A stretch of 64,000 nucleotides of DNA from Paracoccus sediminicola. GTDB taxonomy: Bacteria; Pseudomonadota; Alphaproteobacteria; Rhodobacterales; Rhodobacteraceae. The translations under genes were made by a program, and so were the position numbers. A model generated the notes under the pieces. That model did no database searches and had not been told where the DNA came from. It worked only from the letters and a program-made list of their open reading frames with translations. The stretch is taken from contig NZ_CP115768.1 in assembly GCF_027912835.1 (NCBI RefSeq), forward strand, positions 868,001-932,000, in the 5' to 3' direction. Below are positions 1-6,722 of this stretch, piece by piece. Every line of letters starts with the position of its first letter. Position 1 is the stretch's first letter.

Positions 1-1540
1 CAGCGCCGTAATTGTTGTGCGGCTGGATCGGCTCGAGCATATCGGATTGCGCGATGAACATGGGCTCGTGATAGAGCGGCAGCCAGACGGCGGCGCTATG
101 CACCTTTTCCAAAACCTTGCCGTAGGCCGCTGCGCGGTCCGTGTCCGAAAGGGCAGTCTTGCCTGTCTGCAGCAGTTCGTCAGTCTCGGGGTCATTCCAG
201 TTCATCCGGTTCGGCGTCGGCATGTTCTGGGAGCGGAAGTAGAGATTAAGCGCATCGCCGGAAGAGACGTAAGGATAGCTCATCCCGAAGACGTCGAACT
301 CCTGCGTCGCAAGCTTGCCCCAGGCGACGGTCGCATCGAAGGCCTGAATATCCATGGCGACGCCGATCTTGAGCAGTTCGGCCTGCACGAATTCCGAGAT
401 CTTCTGCCAGCCAGAGCCCGCGAAAACATAGGCCGTGGGCCGCAGCTCGACCCCGTCCTTGGCGCGCACACCATCCGGACCGGGCGTCCAGCCGGCTGCG
501 TCGAGCAGCGACTTGGCCTTTTCAGGGTCATGGCGCAGCAGCTTGTCGTCAATAGCGCTGTTCCAATCCAGCGCGGCCTGCGAGACGTAGCTATAGGCCG
601 GCTCCACTTCGCCGAACATCAGGTCTTCGGCTAGGGCTTCCTGGCTGACGGCAAGGTTCATGGCCTGCCGCACAGCCGGGTCCGAGACGGTTTCCTTGTC
701 GATCTTGAACCCCATGAAATAGGTCCAGAAAGCGTTGTCGGACTGCTGTACCGAGACCCCCGGCGTGTCGCGGAGCTGTTGCAGGGCGATGGCGGGCACG
801 TACTGCGTGGCCTCGGATTGGCCGGTAACCAGCGCGACGGTGCGGGTATTCTCTTCAGGCACTATCTGCCAGGTGATCTTGGCCATATGGGCAGCGCCGT
901 CGTTCTCGTAGAACGCCGGCCCCCAATTGTAGCCCTCGTGGCGGGTCATCACCATCTTGTCGCGCGGGGTCCAGCTTTCCCAGCAGAATGGGCCAGTGCC
1001 GACGAAACCGTTGACGCCGAAATCCTCGCCCAGTTCTTCGACGGTTTCCTTGGCGATCACCGTCGCGAAGCTCTGGGTAAGCTGATAGAGCAGTTCGGAA
1101 AACGGCTGTTCGAGACGATACTCCACCGTGCGATCGTCCAGTGCCACTACATCGGCGACGTCGCCGGCGCGCCATGAGACCGGCGAATTCGTCTCGGGAT
1201 CGATCCAGCGCTTCATCGAATAGACCACGTCCTCGGCGGTCATCTCGCGGCCGTTGCAGAACTGCACGCCCTCCTTGAGGTGAAACGTATAAACCAGCCC
1301 GTCATCCGAGACTTCCCAGCGTTCGGCCAGCCCGTCGGTCACGGTCTGCATGTCGGGCTCGAGCGAGACCAGCGTGTCGCCGAGCATGAAAAGGGCCTCG
1401 GCGGCGGCGCGGGCGGTGGTCTTGTGCGGATCGTAATTGTTGCTGTCGACTTCGCGCACGATGGTCAGCTCCTGCGCTGCGAGCGGGGCGGCGAGGGCCG
1501 TGAGGGCGGTTGCGGTAAGCAGTCTTCTCAGTGGCGTCAT
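1..1540 (-). CDS. ABC transporter periplasmic substrate-binding protein, family 5 (dipeptide/opine type), 3' end cut by window
   Basis: Translating leftward from the ATG at 1538-1540 gives an open frame of 513 codons that runs off the left edge with no stop. The start is supported by a GAGGAG ribosome site 9 bases upstream and by an Arg-Arg plus hydrophobic signal peptide ending near Ala-Gln at residue 22. The mature part begins ELTIVREVDSNNYDPHKT, and SBP_5-like blocks follow, including a VYTFHLKEGVQFCNG stretch near residue 75. Family 5 proteins are usually 500-540 residues, so only a short tail should be missing. It would deliver peptides, opines or similar small ligands to the two permeases encoded just upstream. 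The ATPase genes are probably beyond the left edge. The ligand is unknown; the amidohydrolase gene in the same operon suggests an amide-containing compound. Confidence 0.9.
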   Translation of the reverse strand, partial: MTPLRRLLTATALTALAAPLAAQELTIVREVDSNNYDPHKTTARAAAEALFMLGDTLVSLEPDMQTVTDGLAERWEVSDDGLVYTFHLKEGVQFCNGREMTAEDVVYSMKRWIDPETNSPVSWRAGDVADVVALDDRTVEYRLEQPFSELLYQLTQSFATVIAKETVEELGEDFGVNGFVGTGPFCWESWTPRDKMVMTRHEGYNWGPAFYENDGAAHMAKITWQIVPEENTRTVALVTGQSEATQYVPAIALQQLRDTPGVSVQQSDNAFWTYFMGFKIDKETVSDPAVRQAMNLAVSQEALAEDLMFGEVEPAYSYVSQAALDWNSAIDDKLLRHDPEKAKSLLDAAGWTPGPDGVRAKDGVELRPTAYVFAGSGWQKISEFVQAELLKIGVAMDIQAFDATVAWGKLATQEFDVFGMSYPYVSSGDALNLYFRSQNMPTPNRMNWNDPETDELLQTGKTALSDTDRAAAYGKVLEKVHSAAVWLPLYHEPMFIAQSDMLEPIQPHNNYGA

Positions 1541-1591
1541 CTTCGGTCTTCTCCTCTGTTGGCGCCCCGATTGCCGGGGTCGATTCTTGGG

Positions 1592-2491
1592 TTATGAGCG
1601 TAGACGCGGGTCCAGAACGTCGCGGATCGCATCGCCGGTGATATTGGCGGCCAGCACGATCACGAAGATCGCCAGCGACGGGATGATCGCGATATGCGGG
1701 GCAAAGAGCATGAAGTCGCGCCCCTGCGAGGCCATCATCCCCAGTTCCGCCGCCGGGGGGCGTGCCCCGAGGCCAAGGAAGCTGAGCGCGGCCCCGATCA
1801 GAATGATCTGGCCAAAGCGCAGGCTGACGAAAATCATGATCGCCGAGATGCTGTTGCGCAGCAGGTAGCGGGTGAAGAGCGCGCGGTCTGAGAGGCCGAT
1901 GGCGCGCCCGGCCTCGATATATTCTTGCTCCATCACGCCGATGGCGATGGAGCGGGCGATGCGGGCGCTGTCGGGCACGGTGGCAATGGACAGGGCGATG
2001 ATCACCGGCAGAGCTCCGGGGCCAAAAATCGCCACCAGCGCCAGCCCCAGAAGGATTGCCGGGAAGGACAGCATGACGTCCGCAAACCGCATCACGTAGG
2101 GGTCGATGCGCCGGTAGAAGGCAGAGAGAAGTCCCAGAAGGGAGCCGACAGTGCCGCCCAGACCCACGGACAGCAGGCCGATCAGAAGGGTCAGCCGGGT
2201 GCCGTAGAGCAGACGGCTCAGGATGTCGCGCCCCTGACCGTCGGTGCCGAGTAGATGGGTCGCGTTACCACGCTCGGCCCAGACCGGTGGCTGCATTACC
2301 GCGCGGGTGCCCTCGTAGGGATCATGCGGGGCGAGGAAGGGGGCGAACAGCGCCGCAAAGGTAATCCCGACCAGCACGATGAGCGCCAGTGCCGCGGCCC
2401 GGTCGCGCAGTAAGGCTTTCCACCAGACCTGCCGGGGCGGGGCGGTATCGTCGAGCGGGGCGGCCGCGGCGGGCGTGCTCACATTCATCAT
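1592..2491 (-). CDS. ABC transporter permease, DppC/OppC type
   Basis: This 299-residue inner-membrane permease has the DppC layout: a cytoplasmic N-terminus, a first membrane helix at about residues 29-51, a periplasmic loop with a DPYEGTRAVMQPP-like stretch, then the conserved GTDGQGRDILSRLLYGTR segment near residue 100 and five further helices. The EAA loop (EAGRAIGLSDRALFTRYLLR) lies near residue 195. Its start overlaps the stop of the DppB-type gene by 4 bases (ATGA), which indicates translational coupling. It pairs with that permease and with the binding protein 51 bases downstream. The substrate cannot be read from the sequence. Confidence 0.93.
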   Translation of the reverse strand: MMNVSTPAAAAPLDDTAPPRQVWWKALLRDRAAALALIVLVGITFAALFAPFLAPHDPYEGTRAVMQPPVWAERGNATHLLGTDGQGRDILSRLLYGTRLTLLIGLLSVGLGGTVGSLLGLLSAFYRRIDPYVMRFADVMLSFPAILLGLALVAIFGPGALPVIIALSIATVPDSARIARSIAIGVMEQEYIEAGRAIGLSDRALFTRYLLRNSISAIMIFVSLRFGQIILIGAALSFLGLGARPPAAELGMMASQGRDFMLFAPHIAIIPSLAIFVIVLAANITGDAIRDVLDPRLRS

Positions 2492-3426
2492 TTCTGCACC
2501 CTAGGATCGAGAAAGGCGTAGAGTATGTCGACGATCATGTTGATCAAGATGAAGGCCAGCGCGAGCACGAGGATGCAGCCCTGCGCCAGCGGGTAGTCCG
2601 ACGACAGGATCGCGCCGACCGACAGCCGACCGATACCCGGATAGGCAAAGATCGTCTCGGTCACCACCGCGCCACCCAGCAGATAGCCCGCCTGCAGGCC
2701 CACGAGGGTGACCACGGGGATGAGCGCATTGCGGAGCCCGTGCCGCAGGATCACCTGCCGCTCGGTCAGCCCCTTCGAACGGGCGGTGCGCACGTGATCG
2801 AGACGAAGCACCTCGAGCACCGAAGACCGGGTCATTCGCGCCACCGGCCCGATAAAGATCAGCCCCAGCGACAGCGCCGGCAAGGCGATGTGGCGCAGCC
2901 CGTCGACGGTCCAGAGCGGTCCGCCACGACCGATGAATGGGAACAGCTGCCATTTCACGCCGAACCACTGGATCAGCAGCAGGCAGATGAAGAAGATCGG
3001 CAGTGATACTCCGGCCACAGAAAATGCCATCACCGCTCGGTCCAGAAGCGAACCGCGCCAGACACCGGCGAGGGTGCCCATAGCGATTCCGAGGGGGATC
3101 GACCAGATCAGGCAGGCCAGCATCAGCTCGACGGTCGGCACGATCGCGGCCGACAGCTCGCTCATCACCGTCTTGTTGGAGATGAAGGAGCGACCCAGAT
3201 CGCCCTGCAATACCCGCTCGACATAGCCCCAGAACTGCACCCAGAGCGGTCGATCGAGACCCATCTTCTCGCGGATCTGCTCGACCACCTCGGGCGGGGC
3301 CATCGCCCCAGCAAAGACCCGCGCCGGGTCGCCGGGCGAAAGCTGTACCAGCAGGAAACCAAGCACGAGCACCCCGATCAGAACCGGGATCGATTGCAGA
3401 AGGCGCTTGGTCAGCGTGTCCAGCAT
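2488..3426 (-). CDS. ABC transporter permease, DppB/OppB type
   Basis: This 312-residue permease begins MLDTLTKRLLQSIPVLIGVL and carries the DppB N-terminal pattern (LVQLSPGDPA near residue 30), six predicted membrane helices, and an EAA loop with RTARSKGLTERQVILRHGLR near residue 215. Its start is only 3 bases after the amidohydrolase stop, and its end overlaps the DppC-type gene. The four genes therefore look like one transcript read leftward from the 5062-5246 promoter region. Confidence 0.93.
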   Translation of the reverse strand: MLDTLTKRLLQSIPVLIGVLVLGFLLVQLSPGDPARVFAGAMAPPEVVEQIREKMGLDRPLWVQFWGYVERVLQGDLGRSFISNKTVMSELSAAIVPTVELMLACLIWSIPLGIAMGTLAGVWRGSLLDRAVMAFSVAGVSLPIFFICLLLIQWFGVKWQLFPFIGRGGPLWTVDGLRHIALPALSLGLIFIGPVARMTRSSVLEVLRLDHVRTARSKGLTERQVILRHGLRNALIPVVTLVGLQAGYLLGGAVVTETIFAYPGIGRLSVGAILSSDYPLAQGCILVLALAFILINMIVDILYAFLDPRVQK

Positions 3427-3429
3427 GAC

Positions 3430-5061
3430 CTAGGCGCGCTCAAAGACGATATCGCCGCCAAGCACGGCCAGATCACAGCGCGTGTCGAGGATGTCCTCAA
3501 CGTCGATCTCGAAGAGGTCCCGGTCAAAGACCGCGACATCGCCCAGCTGCCCCGGTACCAGTTGACCCTTCACCGTCTCTTCGCGGGCGGCATAGGCCGA
3601 GGCCCAAGTGTAGGCGTGCAGCGCCTCTTCCATGCTCAGCGTCTGGTCCGGGCCGAGCAGGGTGCCCTGCCGGGTCTTGCGCGTGACCATGTTGTAGATC
3701 ACCGGCATCGGTGCGATCTCGGTCACCGGGCAGTCGGTCGAGGCCGAGGGATGCAGACCTGCGTCGATCCAGCGCCGCATCGGATGCGAGGCGGTGACGC
3801 GGGCCTCGTCCAGCACGGTGAGGTAGAGATCGCCGAACCAGTAGAGGAACGAGGGCTGCGGCACCGGCAGGACATGCATGTCGACCATCCGCTGCATCTG
3901 GTCCCCCGACAGCCAACCGCAATGTTCGATCCGGTGGCGGCGATCGGGATCGGGACTGTCCGCCATGGCGACCTCATAGGCGTTCAGAACCTCTTCGATC
4001 GCCGCGTCGCCGATCGCATGGATCGCCATCTGGTAGCCCTTACGGTGGGCATCAAGCACCATCGCGTTCAGCTCCTCCTGGTCGGGAATGCAAAGCAGGC
4101 CCTTGTCGTCCGGGTCGCCGCCCTGATAAGGTTCCTTCATCGCCGCGGTGCGTCCCCCGGCGCTGCCGTCCGTGAAGATCTTGACCGGCCCGATTCGGAA
4201 CATCTCGTCGCCGGTGCCGGTCACCAGCCCCGCGTCGTGGGCCTGCGAGAGGATCGATCGGGTCTTGTCCCCCATGAGCACACCGTAGGTGCGCACCGGC
4301 AGGCGGCCCTCACGGTGGGCGCGTTGATAGGCCTCCATCTCGGTCCAGCCGTCGCGAATGCCGATGGCGGCCTCCATGCAGGAGGTGATGCCATAGGACA
4401 GAAGATCGCGGCCGCCGCGTTCTATCGAGCCGACGAGCTCCTCGACCGATTTGCGTGGCATCACTGCCATCAGAGGCTCGCGCCCGGTTTCGGCCACGAG
4501 CCCGGTCAGCACGCCGTTCTGCTTCTCGATCAAGCCGCCCTGAGGCGAGGGCGTATCGTTGTCGATCCCGGCTGCCTGCATCGCCAATGTGTTGGCGACG
4601 GCGAGATGGCCATCGGTTCGCACGATGTAGACCGGGTGATCGGGACAGGCGGCGTCAAGCTCGTGCAACATCGGATGGCGTTTTTCATCGAAGGCGAAAT
4701 GATCGTAGCCGCGGCCGACGACCCAATCGCCCTTGGGCGTCTGTGCCGCCCGGTCGCGCAGCGCGTCGAGCAGGCTTTCGAGCGTGGGCGCCGCCGAAGG
4801 GCGCAGGTCGACCTCCGCCATAGCGGTGCCATAGGGCAGCAGATGCATGTGGGCATCGTTGAGACCGGGCGTCGCGAGCCGTCCGTTCAGCTCGATGACC
4901 TTGGTCCCGGGGCCGCGCAGCGCGTCGATTTCCGCGTCCGTCCCCGTGGCCATGACCCGACCGCCGCCAATCGCGATGCTCTGCGCGAAACCGAGGTGCT
5001 GACCCCGCCAGATCTTGCCTCCTCTCAGGATGGTATCGGCGCTTCCGCGTTGCTCGGACAT
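3430..5061 (-). CDS. amidohydrolase family 3 (YtcJ-like) metal-dependent hydrolase
   Basis: This 543-residue protein has the amidohydrolase-3 layout: a small beta-sandwich N-terminus, then LNDAHMHLL with the metal-binding HxH at residues 71/73, later AIHAIGDAAI and RHRIEHCGW histidines, and STDCPVTEI with the catalytic-type aspartate. Family members hydrolyse amide, formamide or cyclic C-N bonds, but YtcJ-type substrates are mostly unknown. No signal peptide is seen, so it should be cytoplasmic. It is the first gene of the operon, directly followed by the ABC permease genes, so the transporter probably imports its substrate or a precursor. The start at 5061 has an AGGAACA-type ribosome site upstream. 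Confidence 0.88.
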   Translation of the reverse strand: MSEQRGSADTILRGGKIWRGQHLGFAQSIAIGGGRVMATGTDAEIDALRGPGTKVIELNGRLATPGLNDAHMHLLPYGTAMAEVDLRPSAAPTLESLLDALRDRAAQTPKGDWVVGRGYDHFAFDEKRHPMLHELDAACPDHPVYIVRTDGHLAVANTLAMQAAGIDNDTPSPQGGLIEKQNGVLTGLVAETGREPLMAVMPRKSVEELVGSIERGGRDLLSYGITSCMEAAIGIRDGWTEMEAYQRAHREGRLPVRTYGVLMGDKTRSILSQAHDAGLVTGTGDEMFRIGPVKIFTDGSAGGRTAAMKEPYQGGDPDDKGLLCIPDQEELNAMVLDAHRKGYQMAIHAIGDAAIEEVLNAYEVAMADSPDPDRRHRIEHCGWLSGDQMQRMVDMHVLPVPQPSFLYWFGDLYLTVLDEARVTASHPMRRWIDAGLHPSASTDCPVTEIAPMPVIYNMVTRKTRQGTLLGPDQTLSMEEALHAYTWASAYAAREETVKGQLVPGQLGDVAVFDRDLFEIDVEDILDTRCDLAVLGGDIVFERA

Positions 5062-5088
5062 CGAGATGTTCCTTTCGACATGGGCTGG

Positions 5089-5103
5089 TTAACAATATGT
5101 TAA
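5089..5103. promoter_or_regulatory. palindrome TTAACAATATGTTAA, promoter-proximal site
   Basis: This is a perfect dyad TTAAC-N5-GTTAA, 28 bases upstream of the amidohydrolase start codon. It contains a T-N11-A core as in LysR-type boxes, and it also fits TTAA-N7-TTAA, the CtrA consensus. A second copy lies at 5178-5192. Position and symmetry suggest an operator overlapping the operon promoter. Confidence 0.6.
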
Positions 5104-5177
5104 TCAATCCCCCCCTATGCCGGTCAATCTTGGACAAACGGGGCCGATCGGGGATGTGCGCATCGCGGGGGGCAAGG

Positions 5178-5192
5178 TTAACGAATTGTTAA
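5178..5192. promoter_or_regulatory. palindrome TTAACGAATTGTTAA, distal site
   Basis: This is a second perfect TTAAC-N5-GTTAA dyad, 89 bases centre to centre from the first, with only the spacer differing. A paired proximal and distal arrangement between a LysR gene and its probable target operon is typical of LysR activation. The CtrA reading (TTAA-N7-TTAA) also fits. Confidence 0.6.
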
Positions 5193-5246
5193 AGAAGCGG
5201 AAATCAGGCCGCCTTGCTTTATCTGATTTATATAGAAAAACTTATT

Positions 5247-6197
5247 CTAACGCTGTGATCGATTATATATGTCAGCGCGGTGCTGGTGGGTCATGATTGG
5301 AGAATGGTGGATCTCCTGCCCGAGAATCTCGAGGAAACGATCTGCGATCCGCCGTCGGGGGCCGTGAATTCCCGGACCTACCAAAGCCACGGCGGCGATC
5401 TGGGTGGCGGGGTAGAAGCGCCGGATGGAATAGAGATTCGAGGCAAAAAGCTCGGCCACATAGGGGTCGACCACCGCAACTCCCAGCCCCTTTTGCACCA
5501 TCGCGCAAGCAGTCTGGGCAAAGCGCGTCTCGATCTTGGGCCGGTAACGAACGCCCTGTCGGTTGAACGCGGCCTCGACCAGCGGTGTGATGACCTCGCC
5601 GGCGCTGATGATCCGATCATGCTGCAGGTCCGCCGGTCCGATGGTAGCCCGCTTGGTCAGGGCGTGGTCGCGCGGCACGATGACCACCAGATGGGCCCGC
5701 GCCAGAAGATACCAGGCGCCCTCATTGATATTACCGAATGTGAGGCCGATGTCGGCCTGTCCGATATCGACCGCTTCGCGCACTTGAGCGTCGTCCCGAA
5801 CGGTGACCACCACGTCAAGCTCAGGGAACTCGTCCATCAGGGCGTCCAGCGCCACAAGCGCGACGCCATGCCCGACCGACGGTGACGCGTAAATGCGCAG
5901 CCGCGACAGGCCGACCCTGCCGGCGCGTGCCACCTCGTCCCTGAGGTTCGACACGGCGTTGAAGACCGGAGCGGTGCTCTGCGACAGGCGGACCGCAGCA
6001 TCGGTGGGCCGCAGCCGACGGCCGTCGCGTTCAAAGAGGTTGACCCCTAGGTCTTCTTCAAGCCTTCGGATCGCCGCAGAGACTGCAGGTTGTGAAATTC
6101 CAAGGAGTTCAGCGGCATCCGTGATGCGCTCGACCTTCATGACCGCGTCGAAAATTTCGAGCATGCGGATTTTGAGGGGGCTATGCTGCACTACCAT
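5247..6197 (-). CDS. LysR family transcriptional regulator
   Basis: This 316-residue protein has an N-terminal winged helix-turn-helix at about residues 10-68 (ITDAAELLGISQPAVSAAIR, then a wing ending LFERDGRRLRPT) and a LysR effector-binding domain of two Rossmann-like subdomains from about residue 95. It lies upstream of the amidohydrolase/ABC operon and is read in the same direction, unlike the usual divergent layout. The two TTAAC dyads between its stop and the operon are its likely targets. The start at 6197 has only a weak AGGA ribosome site. The last 20 codons are in AT-richer DNA. Confidence 0.93.
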   Translation of the reverse strand: MVVQHSPLKIRMLEIFDAVMKVERITDAAELLGISQPAVSAAIRRLEEDLGVNLFERDGRRLRPTDAAVRLSQSTAPVFNAVSNLRDEVARAGRVGLSRLRIYASPSVGHGVALVALDALMDEFPELDVVVTVRDDAQVREAVDIGQADIGLTFGNINEGAWYLLARAHLVVIVPRDHALTKRATIGPADLQHDRIISAGEVITPLVEAAFNRQGVRYRPKIETRFAQTACAMVQKGLGVAVVDPYVAELFASNLYSIRRFYPATQIAAVALVGPGIHGPRRRIADRFLEILGQEIHHSPIMTHQHRADIYNRSQR

Positions 6198-6247
6198 ATC
6201 CTGTCGATCCTAGTCTTCAGAGCTCGCCTGAAGCGTAGAATATTGCT

Positions 6248-6381
6248 TCAAAACGTTAAGGATGCGCTTATGTGCCTGCACCATCATAGCTTCTTTATCG
6301 GTCTTGGCGCCATCGACATCACGCTCGCGCAGACCTTATGCCCAATGGCTCCGTGGCCCGCCTCTCTGAGGTGGGTTTTTT
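6248..6381 (+). ncRNA. candidate intergenic small RNA of about 135 nt
   Basis: A Rho-independent terminator at 6357-6381 points rightward, yet no plus-strand gene lies upstream of it; the nearest gene is the divergent LysR gene. A good -10 match (TAGAAT, 6236-6241) sits about 115 bases before the hairpin, with only a weak -35 near 6212. Together they would give a transcript of about 135 nt. The 5' boundary is inferred, and no known RNA family is recognised. Confidence 0.35.
6357..6381 (+). terminator. Rho-independent terminator with no gene upstream
   Basis: The stem CCCGCCTC/GAGGTGGG is 8 pairs with one G-U, the loop is TCT, and six T residues follow directly. It is functional only on the plus strand. 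Confidence 0.75.
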
Positions 6382-6722
6382 GTGCTGTAAGGCAGTCCGA
6401 CGAAAATCGAAAAAAGACCCCAAAAGTTGGCGTAGACTATTGGTTCCGTGTCCAGACTATACCTTTCCGATACGTTTTGCGGCCACATAAGCATTTGATA
6501 GATAGATACTTTTATGCAGCAGGTCTCTCGGAGGTTTTTCACTTTGCGCAGACCTCCGCTTCCTTTGGCAATCAGACCGGTTTTTCAACGGCCCGAGATA
6601 CTGTACCAAACGGTTTCTCGGCGGCAATCCGCGCGGCCGAAAGCGAGACATTGAGAATATTACGAAACTGTCATTGATTAAGCTGATCCTGATCCAAACG
6701 GTCGTGAGTTCTGGAGCGTCGC

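Larger units (their letters stand above)
6198..6722. other. AT-richer intergenic region between the LysR gene and the toxin gene
   Basis: These 525 bases have visibly lower GC (roughly half, by eye) than the surrounding two-thirds GC. Frames up to 164 residues exist on the plus strand, but they lack a ribosome site, family resemblance or local codon bias. The region holds overlapping inverted repeats (CTTCAG-N7-CTGAAG and TGAAGC-N10-GCTTCA, 6215-6250), a strong plus-strand terminator at 6357-6381, and GGAGGT-N16-ACCTCC near 6533-6560. The toxin and LysR promoters must also lie here. Confidence 0.6.

Noticed and set aside
3394-5103. 569-residue frame opposite the amidohydrolase
   Set aside because: Antisense shadow of a clear enzyme gene, produced by GC-rich codon bias; His/Arg-rich composition.
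6183-6677. 164-residue plus-strand reading frame in the AT-richer region
   Set aside because: No ribosome site or family pattern; it overlaps the LysR start region and runs through a strong terminator.
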